Shown piece by piece: positions 51,562 to 59,221 of a stretch of 59,221 bases of DNA. Both the position numbers and the translations under genes were made by a program. A model generated the notes under the pieces. That model saw nothing but the letters and a program-made list of their open reading frames with translations. It did no database searches and was not told the DNA's origin. This stretch comes from an uncultured Muribaculaceae bacterium (GTDB lineage Bacteria; Bacteroidota; Bacteroidia; Bacteroidales; Muribaculaceae): NCBI GenBank assembly GCA_910586975.1, contig CAJUKX010000018.1:1-59221 (forward strand), written 5' to 3'. Each line of letters starts with the position of its first letter. The stretch's first letter is position 1.

Positions 51562-52269
51562 ATGAAATTCATTAACAAAATCCTCCTCGCCGCGATGCTC
51601 ATTCCCGCAGCATTGCTTTCTTCGTGTCTTGACAGCAACAAGCCAGACACACAGCCTACCCAGATAAGCGCATTCGCCACTCTCACAGGCAAGTCTGAAA
51701 CCGGCATGACTTTCACCACCAGCGAATACCTGGGTTCGTCAACCATCACCTATACCACACCGCTCTACTCTCAGTTCAAGGGCGAGATAGGCCGTCGCTA
51801 CGTGATATACTTCACACGCGAAGACAACAACTCAAACCCCTTCGTATCGGGTCCCGTATCGCTGTTCCAGATCAACGATCCCTTCACCGGCACCTTGCAG
51901 TACGCCCCCATGTCGGAGATTTCACAGAAACTCCCCAACAACGCCTACTGCCTCTACCGCCATGCGGCTCTTGATTATCTCGACATCTCATTCTACGCAC
52001 CCATCTACAAGCAGCCCAAGACTTTCTGCGCATACGTTGACGAGGCTACAGCCGACAACGACTATCCCGATGTGTACATCTGCTACGAATCTGACGACGC
52101 TCTGCTCTCACAGCAGACTTTCTTCGGCACATTCAACATGCAGAGCCTGCTCGAAAAGACCACCAACCGCGGCTTCAACCTGCACTTCCGCTACTCAAAC
52201 GGCCTGAAGTACGTTCAGAAATTCCACAAAGACGGCTCTGCTCCCGACGAACCCGTCACCGAGCTTTGA
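51562..52269 (+). CDS. NigD-like lipoprotein
   Basis: A 235-residue lipoprotein with signal MKFINKILLAAMLIPAALLSSC (lipid Cys about 22). After it comes an OB-like beta-barrel region (about 35-90: AFATLTGKSETGMTFTTSEY, GRRYVIYFTRED) and a C-terminal beta sandwich (ALDYLDISFYAPIYKQP). This matches the general plan of NigD-like proteins of Bacteroidetes, assigned with moderate confidence. It is 47 bp after the LolD-like gene. Confidence 0.65.
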   Translation: MKFINKILLAAMLIPAALLSSCLDSNKPDTQPTQISAFATLTGKSETGMTFTTSEYLGSSTITYTTPLYSQFKGEIGRRYVIYFTREDNNSNPFVSGPVSLFQINDPFTGTLQYAPMSEISQKLPNNAYCLYRHAALDYLDISFYAPIYKQPKTFCAYVDEATADNDYPDVYICYESDDALLSQQTFFGTFNMQSLLEKTTNRGFNLHFRYSNGLKYVQKFHKDGSAPDEPVTEL

Positions 52270-52382
52270 ATTTAGAACTTAGAGTTTAGAATTTTTGGGC
52301 GCTTATGAATTGATTCTCATTCATATATCCGTCAAATTCAAAAACACCCTGCAATTCAAACAACATAAAAAATATAACAATC

Positions 52383-52685
52383 ATGGAACAAAAAGAACTT
52401 AAAATCGAACTTTCGCCCGAAGTTGCACCCGGCAAGTACTGCAACCTCGCAGTTATCTCACACTCTCCCCAGGAAATCTTCCTCGATTTCGTTACCGTAG
52501 CTCCCAACATGCCCCAGGCATCAGTTCAGAGCCGCATCGTGATGACTCCCGAAAACGCCAAGAACCTCCTTTTCGCTCTTCGCGACAACATCGCCAAGTA
52601 CGAACAGATCTTCGGTGAAATCGAACGCAAGATGGCCAAGCAGGTAAAGACCACCGACGGTCTGCCCAACCCCTTCCAGGCCTGA
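52383..52685 (+). CDS. DUF3467 protein
   Basis: A 100-residue protein with the family pattern ELSPEVAPGKYCNLAVISHS, EIFLDFVTVAPNMPQA and SRIVMTPENAKNLLFALRDN. Known from Bacteroidetes and some other phyla; function unknown. The codon use is that of a highly expressed gene. It lies 27 bp before cysS. Confidence 0.9.
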   Translation: MEQKELKIELSPEVAPGKYCNLAVISHSPQEIFLDFVTVAPNMPQASVQSRIVMTPENAKNLLFALRDNIAKYEQIFGEIERKMAKQVKTTDGLPNPFQA

Positions 52686-52712
52686 TAAATAAACAGAATA
52701 CTTCCCGACGCT

Positions 52713-54203
52713 ATGAAAGAGAATAATCTTGTCATCTACAACTCGATGTCGCGCCAAAAGGAGCTGTTCAAGCCCTTGCATCCCGACCGCGTCGGGATGT
52801 ATGTCTGCGGCCCCACTGTCTATGGCGACGGCCATCTGGGCCATGCCCGCCCGGCCATCACATTCGACATCCTTTTCCGCTATCTTCAGCATCTGGGCTA
52901 CAAGGTGCGCTACGTCAGAAACATCACCGACGTAGGTCACCTTGAGCACGATGCCGACGACGGCGAGGACAAAATTGCAAAGAAAGCACGCCTTGAGCAA
53001 CTCGAACCTATGGAAGTGGTGCAGTTCTACCTCAACCGCTACCACCAGGCCATGGACGCCCTCAACGTGCTGCCCCCATCTATCGAGCCACACGCATCGG
53101 GCCACATCATCGAGCAGATTGAGTATGTGAAGAAAATACTCGAATCGGGCTACGCATACGAGAGCGAAGGCTCTGTTTACTTTGATGTACCCAAATTCAA
53201 CCGCGACTTCGGCTACGGCAAGCTCTCGGGCCGCAACATCGACGAGTTGCTGTCTACGACACGCGAACTCGACGGCCAGACCGAGAAACACAATCCTGCC
53301 GACTTCGCCCTTTGGAAAAAGGCCGCACCCGAGCACATAATGCACTGGCCATCGCCCTGGAGCGAAGGTTTCCCCGGTTGGCACCTCGAATGCTCTACCA
53401 TGGGCGAGAAATACCTTGGCACCGAATTTGACATACACGGCGGCGGCATGGACCTCAAGTTCCCCCACCACGAGTGCGAGATAGCACAGTCGGTGGCACA
53501 CAACGGCGCACCCGCCGTGCGCTACTGGATGCACAACAACATGATTACCATCAACGGCAAGAAGATGGGCAAATCGCTCGGCAACTTCATCACCTTGCAG
53601 GAATTCTTCACCGGCAAGCACGAACTGCTCACACAGCCCTACTCGCCGATGACCATACGCTTCTTCATACTTCAGGCCCACTACCGCGGCACCGTTGACT
53701 TCTCCAACGAAGCCCTGCAGGGAGCCGAAGCCGCCCTTAAGCGCATGCTCGAAGGCTGGCAGCGTCTGCAAGACCTTAAGCCTGCCGAAACCTCATCGGT
53801 TGATGTATCCGACATACGCCGCCGCTGCTACGAGGCCATGGACGACGACCTCAATACCCCCATCGTCATCGCCACCCTCTTTGACGCTTGCCGTATCATC
53901 AATCAGGTGAACGACGGCAACGCCACACTCACCGCAGCCGATATCGAAGAACTTAAAGACGTGATGCGCACTTTCCTCGGCGATATTCTGGGCATACGTC
54001 TTGAATCGGGCGCCGATGCTTCGGGCGAAGGTTCTCTCAAGCCTTTTGAACAGGCCATTGACCTGATTCTGAGCCTGCGCAAGGATGCCAAGAGCCGCAA
54101 GGACTGGGCTACATCCGACCGCATTCGCGACGAACTTGCCGCCATAGGCTTTGCCGTCAAAGACACCAAGGACGGCGGCTGGGAATGGTCGCTTAACAAA
54201 TAA
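52713..54203 (+). CDS. cysS: cysteinyl-tRNA synthetase
   Basis: A 496-residue class I synthetase. Zinc/substrate site YVCGPTVYGDGHLGHARP, with the HIGH-like HLGH, the second zinc site GWHLECSTMG, FPHHECEIAQS and the KMSKS-like KKMGKSLGN. Length is typical. Confidence 0.98.
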   Translation: MKENNLVIYNSMSRQKELFKPLHPDRVGMYVCGPTVYGDGHLGHARPAITFDILFRYLQHLGYKVRYVRNITDVGHLEHDADDGEDKIAKKARLEQLEPMEVVQFYLNRYHQAMDALNVLPPSIEPHASGHIIEQIEYVKKILESGYAYESEGSVYFDVPKFNRDFGYGKLSGRNIDELLSTTRELDGQTEKHNPADFALWKKAAPEHIMHWPSPWSEGFPGWHLECSTMGEKYLGTEFDIHGGGMDLKFPHHECEIAQSVAHNGAPAVRYWMHNNMITINGKKMGKSLGNFITLQEFFTGKHELLTQPYSPMTIRFFILQAHYRGTVDFSNEALQGAEAALKRMLEGWQRLQDLKPAETSSVDVSDIRRRCYEAMDDDLNTPIVIATLFDACRIINQVNDGNATLTAADIEELKDVMRTFLGDILGIRLESGADASGEGSLKPFEQAIDLILSLRKDAKSRKDWATSDRIRDELAAIGFAVKDTKDGGWEWSLNK

Positions 54204-54228
54204 TAAAGACATCCTTTAACGACATTCA

Positions 54229-55674
54229 ATGACCGAGCGCGACTTCGCCACCGACATTTTAGCACGGCTTCCCTTTGAGCCTAACGAGCAACAAATGAAA
54301 GTGGCGCTCGCGCTCGCTCGTTTTTGTGCCCCAAACCCATCCACGCCCTATACCGACGAGCGCGTTTTCATACTCAACGGTTATGCCGGCACAGGCAAGA
54401 CCTCGCTTATAGGTGCGCTCGTAAAGTCGCTGCAGGCCTTGCACATAGATACCCTGCTGCTCGCACCCACCGGCCGCGCTGCCAAGGTATTCACTGCCGG
54501 AGCCGGATTCCAGGCATACACCATCCACCGCAAGATCTACCGCCACTCGCTTGCCGGGTCGCCGTCGTTCGGAGGAGCTTTGCCGCGCGAGAACAAGCTC
54601 AAGAACGCTATTATTATCGTTGACGAAGCCTCAATGATAGGCTCCGAGACCGAAACCGGCTCAAACCTGCTCACCGACCTTATTCAATTTGTATACTCAT
54701 CGCCCGGATGCCGCCTTATACTCATGGGCGACACAGCTCAGCTTCCACCGGTAAACCAGACCGAATCGCCGGCCATGAACCCCGAGGTGCTTCGCTCGTA
54801 CGGGCTGAAAGTTACCCACGCCACCATGACCGAGGTAGCCCGTCAGGCTGCCGGAAGCGGCATATTGCGCAACGCCACCCGCCTGCGCCGAGCACTGGCA
54901 GCTTCGTTAAAAGAAGATTTTGCAGCAGAGGGAATTGTACCGGTTTCGGCCCGCGGATTTGATGACGTTTCGGTTGTAACCGGCGAGGAACTGCCCGACC
55001 TCATTGACTCGCTCTATCGCCGCGATGGTGAAGACGAAACTATTGTGATAACACGCAGCAACCTCAGCGCCACCGAGTTCAACAAAGGCATCAGAGCCAT
55101 AGTACTCGACCGCGAGGAACAGCTCGCACGCGGCGACCTGCTCATTGCCGCAAAAAACAATTATTATTGGTCGCGCAAGGTAAAGGGACTCGACTTTATA
55201 GCCAACGGCGAGGTGTTACGCCTTATCAAGACCGTTGCCACCGAGTGCCGGTACGGCCTGTTTTTTGCCGACGTGATTCTCGAACCGGCCGACCGACCGG
55301 GCATGGAATTCCAGGCCAAGGTGATACTCAACGGACTGCATGGCAACGCGGCCGCCCTCGACTACGACTCATCGTGCAAGCTGTATCAAGGAGCTTATTC
55401 CGACCCCGATTTCATTGAGCCGTCACTACCCCACGACCTCAGAGTCAAGGCCATGCGCGAGTCGCCATACTTCAACGCCCTGCAGGTTAAGTACGCATAC
55501 GCAGTCACCTGCCACAAGGCTCAGGGCGGACAATGGAAAAACGTATTTGTAGACCTCAGCTACATCCCGCCCGAGCAGGTAGGAGGAGAATTTTACCGCT
55601 GGCTGTACACGGCAATCACCCGCGCCCGCGCTCATCTATACTTCATCAATCCTCCGCAGGAGTTGCTCGATTAG
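54229..55674 (+). CDS. RecD-like DNA helicase (AAA family)
   Basis: A 481-residue superfamily 1 helicase. Walker A LNGYAGTGKTSLIG (about 48-61), Walker B IIVDEASMI, MGDTAQLPPV (motif III) and the UvrD_C_2 domain VTCHKAQGGQWKNVFVD with YTAITRARAHLYF. It lacks the RecB/RecC partners and the N-terminal part of RecD2. It starts 25 bp after cysS. A role in DNA repair is likely but unspecific. Confidence 0.9.
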   Translation: MTERDFATDILARLPFEPNEQQMKVALALARFCAPNPSTPYTDERVFILNGYAGTGKTSLIGALVKSLQALHIDTLLLAPTGRAAKVFTAGAGFQAYTIHRKIYRHSLAGSPSFGGALPRENKLKNAIIIVDEASMIGSETETGSNLLTDLIQFVYSSPGCRLILMGDTAQLPPVNQTESPAMNPEVLRSYGLKVTHATMTEVARQAAGSGILRNATRLRRALAASLKEDFAAEGIVPVSARGFDDVSVVTGEELPDLIDSLYRRDGEDETIVITRSNLSATEFNKGIRAIVLDREEQLARGDLLIAAKNNYYWSRKVKGLDFIANGEVLRLIKTVATECRYGLFFADVILEPADRPGMEFQAKVILNGLHGNAAALDYDSSCKLYQGAYSDPDFIEPSLPHDLRVKAMRESPYFNALQVKYAYAVTCHKAQGGQWKNVFVDLSYIPPEQVGGEFYRWLYTAITRARAHLYFINPPQELLD

Positions 55675-55715
55675 CCCCTCCCGATACACGTTTCGCACGA
55701 ATATCGTAATATTAC

Positions 55716-55746
55716 TTGGCGATATTGTGAGAAATTGCTACCTTTG
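55716..55746 (+). promoter_or_regulatory. promoter of the polyprenyl synthetase gene
   Basis: TTG (55716-55718), 20-nt spacer, TACCTTTG (55739-55746). The ATG is at 55765. Confidence 0.7.
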
Positions 55747-55764
55747 CACCATATTTTTGAAAAA

Positions 55765-56739
55765 ATGACCTCACTCGATAGCATCAAATCAGTAATCGAA
55801 CCCGACCTCGTGCGTCTCAATCAAATGATTCGCGCGCAATTACTGTCAGATAACTCCCTTATGGACACGGTCATAGAATCATACCTTACCACTAAGGGAA
55901 AGCAGATCCGTCCGATTATCGTGATGCTATGCGCACGCATGTACGGCGACATTACAGACTGCGTGCTCAACGCCGCCGCTGCCATCGAGCTGCTGCACAA
56001 CGCATCGCTCATACACGACGATGTGGTGGACGACTCAAAGCTAAGGCGCGGCACTCCCACAATAAACGCGTTATGGGACAACCGCATAGCCGTGCTTGTA
56101 GGCGACTTCTTCGTATCTACCGCCCTGCAACGCGCCATCGCCACCGACCACACCGCCATCATCTCTATTATCGGACGTCTGGGCAAACTGCTGTCGCTGG
56201 GCGAGATTGACCAGATTTACAACGCCCGCACACACACCGTGACCGAGGAGGCATACTTCAAGATAATCGACTTCAAGACCGCATCGCTCTTTGTGGCCTG
56301 CGCTCAGGCCGGCTGCCATGCCGTGGGTGCCGATGAGCAGGGCATTGCCAAGCTGTCGGAGGTAGCCCGTCTGTTGGGTCTGTGTTTTCAGATTCGCGAC
56401 GACATATTCGACTACTACGAACCCGACAAAGTAGGCAAACCCACCGGTAACGACCTGCGCGAGGGCAAGATAACACTGCCTTTGCTTCATGTGTTGCTCG
56501 ACGAAAGCCTGCCGCAGCACAACGAGATGCTGCAGCTCGCACGCACCGAAGAACTTGACGATGCAAGCATAGCCATACTGCAGGCATACGCCCGCGACAA
56601 CGGCGGTATAGACTACGCCTACGCCACCATGGACGCAATGCGCCGCGAGGCCGCCAAGGTAGTGGCCACCCTGCCCGATCCGGCCAAAGCCGAGCCTCTG
56701 ATGCAGATATTCGACTACATTATAGAGCGCGATTTGTAA
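55765..56739 (+). CDS. polyprenyl diphosphate synthase (long chain, IspB-like)
   Basis: A 324-residue prenyltransferase. First Asp-rich motif LIHDDVVDDSKLRRG, second QIRDDIFDYYEPDKVGKPTGNDLREGK. The family makes C35 to C50 polyprenyl chains for quinones. dxr and ispG of the MEP pathway are also in this window. The ATG at 55765 was chosen over the one at 55735, which lies before the -7 box. Confidence 0.94.
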   Translation: MTSLDSIKSVIEPDLVRLNQMIRAQLLSDNSLMDTVIESYLTTKGKQIRPIIVMLCARMYGDITDCVLNAAAAIELLHNASLIHDDVVDDSKLRRGTPTINALWDNRIAVLVGDFFVSTALQRAIATDHTAIISIIGRLGKLLSLGEIDQIYNARTHTVTEEAYFKIIDFKTASLFVACAQAGCHAVGADEQGIAKLSEVARLLGLCFQIRDDIFDYYEPDKVGKPTGNDLREGKITLPLLHVLLDESLPQHNEMLQLARTEELDDASIAILQAYARDNGGIDYAYATMDAMRREAAKVVATLPDPAKAEPLMQIFDYIIERDL

Positions 56740-57069
56740 GCAACACCATTGTACTTTTACTCATATACTACTATAATCTCTTACTATTTGCCAAATCATC
56801 TAAAGTTAAATATAAACAAACAAATGTTAAGAAATCATAAATGGGGGGGGTAAAACCTTGCTTTTCCCCGTAAATTTCACTAACTTTGTACTCCCTATAG
56901 AAAGGATATTATATTGTAACTCAGTTTGAAACTACAGTATAACCAAATATTCACTCCCACTACAATAAATTTATCATTTCTGCAGGATTTTATCAACAAT
57001 TTGTTCATTCAAACGCATCTTTTGTAATATTTTATTATTCTAAGATTTCAAGCATAATCCAACCTACTT
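56740..57069. promoter_or_regulatory. intergenic region with a run of eight G next to a promoter
   Basis: 330 bp, AT-rich. GGGGGGGG lies at 56843-56850, TTG at 56858-56860 and, 20 nt later, TAACTTTG at 56881-56888. GGGG-T-AAAA can pair with TTTTCCCC (about 56862-56869). The remaining 180 nt up to the DUF3575 ATG would be a long leader. No coding sequence seen. Confidence 0.55.
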
Positions 57070-57672
57070 ATGTCAGTCAAGTCTTTAAGCCGAATCAAAG
57101 GCATTGTGATAGCTTGTGTCGTGGCAATATGCGGCACCGCCGGTCTCAACGCTCAGACTTTCGACGTCAAAACCAATCTGCTTTACGACGCCACTACCAC
57201 CATTAACCTTGGCGCAGAAGTAAAGCTCGCTCCCAAATGGACATTCGACCTCTCGGGCAACCTCAATGCCTGGCGCTTCTCTGATGGCAAGCAATGGCGC
57301 CATTGGATGGTGCAACCCGAGGCACGCTACTGGCTCTGCAACGCATTTGCCGGCCACTTCTTCGGCGCTCACCTCCTGGGTGGTCAGTATAACTTCGGGC
57401 ACATCGACCTGCCCAGCTTTTTGGGCAATCGCCTGAGCATGCTCAAGGACTACCGCTACCAAGGTTGGTACGGAGGTATAGGCCTCGCATACGGATACAC
57501 CTGGATTCTGGGCAAGCACTGGAGTCTTGAAGCCGAAATCGGTCTCGGATGGGTATATACCCGATTCGACAAGTTCGAATGTAAAGACTGCGGCAAAAAA
57601 ATAGACAGTAACCACCCTCATAACTATGTCGGCCCCACAAAGGCTGCATTAAATTTAGTCTACGTTTTCTAA
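57070..57672 (+). CDS. DUF3575 outer-membrane protein
   Basis: A 200-residue exported protein: signal peptide ending GLNAQ, then the family opening TFDVKTNLLYDATTTINLGAE and a barrel of paired aromatic strands (HLLGGQYNFGH, YGYTWILGKHWSLEAEIGLG) ending in NLVYVF. The family often occurs beside DUF3868 proteins and near Bacteroidetes type V fimbriae genes. It is followed 25 bp later by the DUF3868-like gene. Confidence 0.9.
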   Translation: MSVKSLSRIKGIVIACVVAICGTAGLNAQTFDVKTNLLYDATTTINLGAEVKLAPKWTFDLSGNLNAWRFSDGKQWRHWMVQPEARYWLCNAFAGHFFGAHLLGGQYNFGHIDLPSFLGNRLSMLKDYRYQGWYGGIGLAYGYTWILGKHWSLEAEIGLGWVYTRFDKFECKDCGKKIDSNHPHNYVGPTKAALNLVYVF

Positions 57673-57697
57673 ACCAACAGCCACTCAGTCAAAAATC

Positions 57698-59134
57698 ATG
57701 AAACATCTACTTTCAACACTCTTGCTCATCTTGGCTGCTCTTGGCATGAATGCCAACACTGTGGCCTTGGAAAATGTAGAAGTCAAGTCGGCGACCGTTT
57801 CTCAAAAAGGCGGTCAGTGGTTCCTCAACCTCGACCTTGACATCTCAAACCTCAAGTTGGGACGCGACAGGCAGATTGCCCTCGTGCCCGTGCTCTCAAA
57901 TGCCGACAGCACAGTGGTGGCCGAATTCCAGCCCATCACCATCGCCGGCCACAATCTATACTACAAGCACCTTCGCGACAACGACCTCGACCCCGAGGGA
58001 ATTCTCGTGAAGAGCGGCCAAAAGTCAGCTCTGATGTATGTTGGCTCAACTGACGCCTTCACCGCTACCGACGACTATAAGGTCAATCTCAACTACCGTG
58101 TGGGGGGTTGTTGCGACGGGCTCATTGCTCAAGGTTCAGAACTCCTTCTCGAACACGAGACCGAGCCGGTATTCGTCCCCGCTTACAATTACATCACCAA
58201 CATAAATGTTGATTCTGTAAAAGTACGCCACCTCGATGGCAAGGCATATATTGACTTCCCCGTCAACAAGACCGTCATCTACCCCGACTACCGTCGCAAC
58301 CAAATAGAGCTTGGCAAGATCCTGGCCACCATCGACTCTGTGCGCAACGATGCCGACATGACCATCACCTCGCTCTCGATCAAAGGCTTTGCTTCGCCCG
58401 AAGGCTCATACGCCAACAACGAACGCCTGGCCAAGGGCCGTACCGAGGCGCTCAAAGCATACGTGAACAAGCTGTACAACTTCGCTCCCGGATTCATCAA
58501 GACAAGCTTCGAGCCCGAAGACTGGGCCGGATTGCGCGCCTACGTTGAATCATCGCAGATGGAGCACCGTGCCGAAATCCTTGCGATTATCGACTCAGAC
58601 CTCGCTCCCGACCCCAAGAACACCAAGATACAGCGCACATACCCCGGCGAATACGCCTTCCTGCTCAAGGAAGTATATCCCGGCCTGCGCCACTCAGACT
58701 ACCGCGTGGACTACAACATACGTTCGTTCACATCGGTTGACGAGATACTCAAGGTGATGGCCTACGCACCCGGCAAGCTCAGCCTCAACGAGTTCTTCCG
58801 CGCAGGTGCCACCATGCAGCCCGGTACTCCCGAATACAACAATGTATATGAGACCGCCGTGCGCATGTATCCCGACAGCCCCATAGCCAACCTCAACGCA
58901 GCCAACGCAGCCATGACACGCGGCGACCTCGAAGCCGCATCGCGCTATCTGGCCAAGGCCGATAACAACGACCCCACCACCATCTACGCCCGGGGCATAC
59001 TCGCAGCTGCAAAAGGCGAATGGGACAAGGCTGAAGAATACTTTGCCACCGCTGCAAGGCTTCGCGTAGCCGATGCTCCCGCAGCTCTCGAACAGGTTGC
59101 CAAAATCAAGGCTTATAAAGAAAAATATAAATAA
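57698..59134 (+). CDS. DUF3868-type protein with an OmpA-like domain and C-terminal TPRs
   Basis: A 478-residue exported protein with signal MKHLLSTLLLILAALGMNA. The N-terminal domain (about 20-170) is beta-rich with FVPAYNYITN at its end; an OmpA-like region follows (IDFPVNKTVIYPDYRRN, SIKGFASPEGSYANNERLAK, about 180-290) and TPR repeats end the protein (NLNAANAAMTRGDLEAASRY, EWDKAEEYFATAARL). In other Bacteroidetes such proteins lie with DUF3575 next to fimbrillin operons; here a terminator follows at once. Confidence 0.85.
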   Translation: MKHLLSTLLLILAALGMNANTVALENVEVKSATVSQKGGQWFLNLDLDISNLKLGRDRQIALVPVLSNADSTVVAEFQPITIAGHNLYYKHLRDNDLDPEGILVKSGQKSALMYVGSTDAFTATDDYKVNLNYRVGGCCDGLIAQGSELLLEHETEPVFVPAYNYITNINVDSVKVRHLDGKAYIDFPVNKTVIYPDYRRNQIELGKILATIDSVRNDADMTITSLSIKGFASPEGSYANNERLAKGRTEALKAYVNKLYNFAPGFIKTSFEPEDWAGLRAYVESSQMEHRAEILAIIDSDLAPDPKNTKIQRTYPGEYAFLLKEVYPGLRHSDYRVDYNIRSFTSVDEILKVMAYAPGKLSLNEFFRAGATMQPGTPEYNNVYETAVRMYPDSPIANLNAANAAMTRGDLEAASRYLAKADNNDPTTIYARGILAAAKGEWDKAEEYFATAARLRVADAPAALEQVAKIKAYKEKYK

Positions 59135-59166
59135 CACCGATTCATAAACCAATTCACCATATCTAT

Positions 59167-59206
59167 GAGGCTGTCTAACAATCAAAGTTAGGCAGTCTCT
59201 TTTTTA
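59167..59206 (+). terminator. terminator of the DUF3575/DUF3868 pair
   Basis: Stem GAGGCTGTCTAAC (59167-59179) with GTTAGGCAGTCTC (59187-59199), mismatched at two positions, then TTTTTT. Thus the two genes form a complete unit. Confidence 0.75.
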
Positions 59207-59221
59207 GATTTAATATTGAGA

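Noticed and set aside
52521..53771. 416-codon minus-strand frame across DUF3467 and cysS
   Set aside because: It covers two clear genes on the other strand and shows no domain.
59167..59206. End of an insertion sequence
   Set aside because: The inverted repeat with a T-run directly after a stop codon is explained by a terminator; no transposase is seen before the window ends.

Overview
The window looks like a chromosomal segment from an uncultured or cultured Bacteroidales bacterium, most likely family Muribaculaceae (S24-7). Support: promoters of the Bacteroidetes type (TTTG, about 20 nt, then TAnnTTTG) in front of many genes; few Shine-Dalgarno sites; many lipoproteins and OmpA-like, DUF3575/DUF3868 and NigD-like envelope proteins; glycine-lipid acyltransferases; and the Bacteroidetes-specific arabinose regulator AraR. 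The family-level placement is inference.

Layout. 0-3.4 kb: a tRNA-Phe cut by the window edge, then a membrane-anchored winged-helix regulator followed by an outer-membrane beta-barrel receptor-like protein, with three helically phased TGTCAG half-sites between them. 3.4-8.3 kb (minus): a TPR-type sensor kinase and NarL-type response regulator, then a small secreted protein and a WG-repeat lipoprotein. The two promoters carry a near-identical 20-bp palindrome at exactly the same distance from the -7 box, so this looks like a self-contained regulon. 8.4-16.1 kb (minus): a complete L-arabinose operon (aldose epimerase, Na+/sugar symporter, AraR, AraD, AraA, kinase) interrupted between symporter and araR by a MITE-like element, of which a second, internally deleted copy lies at 3.4 kb. 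16.5-17.8 kb: a stand-alone myo-inositol-phosphate synthase. 17.9-25.2 kb (minus): a seven-gene run with both glycine-lipid acyltransferases (glsA, glsB), rpoN, a PAP2-like membrane protein, purE, ispG and an M16 peptidase. 25.2-29.9 kb: a histidine phosphatase, a divergent pair (degenerate epimerase plus DUF115/GT42-like protein), a pseudouridine synthase and a PASTA protein.

30-40.3 kb: an OmpA-family protein, then a plus-strand run with a degenerate LytM protein, a lipoprotein, dxr, rseP, rlmI-like, a secreted dipeptidyl peptidase III, mdh and a thioredoxin-like lipoprotein. 40.3-47.2 kb: a DEAD-box helicase, then DUF4254, GT9, ruvB, a flippase and GT4, which read as surface-glycan assembly genes around ruvB. 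47.2-50.1 kb is an AT-rich accessory patch: a MntA/HepT toxin-antitoxin pair, tRNA-Pro(CGG), a doubtful small ORF and an orphan protein with an Asp/Gly/Phe-rich stretch. 50.1-59.2 kb: an ECF-type sigma factor with TGTTACAT repeats upstream, an orphan LolD-like ATPase, a NigD-like lipoprotein, DUF3467, cysS, a RecD-like helicase, a polyprenyl diphosphate synthase, and a DUF3575/DUF3868 pair whose promoter sits next to a run of eight G.

Most of the window is ordinary core genome. The parts most worth following up are the two-component/WG-lipoprotein regulon, the wHTH regulator with its phased operator, the MITE-like element inside the ara operon, and the orphan in the AT-rich patch. I see no CRISPR array, prophage, intact insertion sequence or rRNA.
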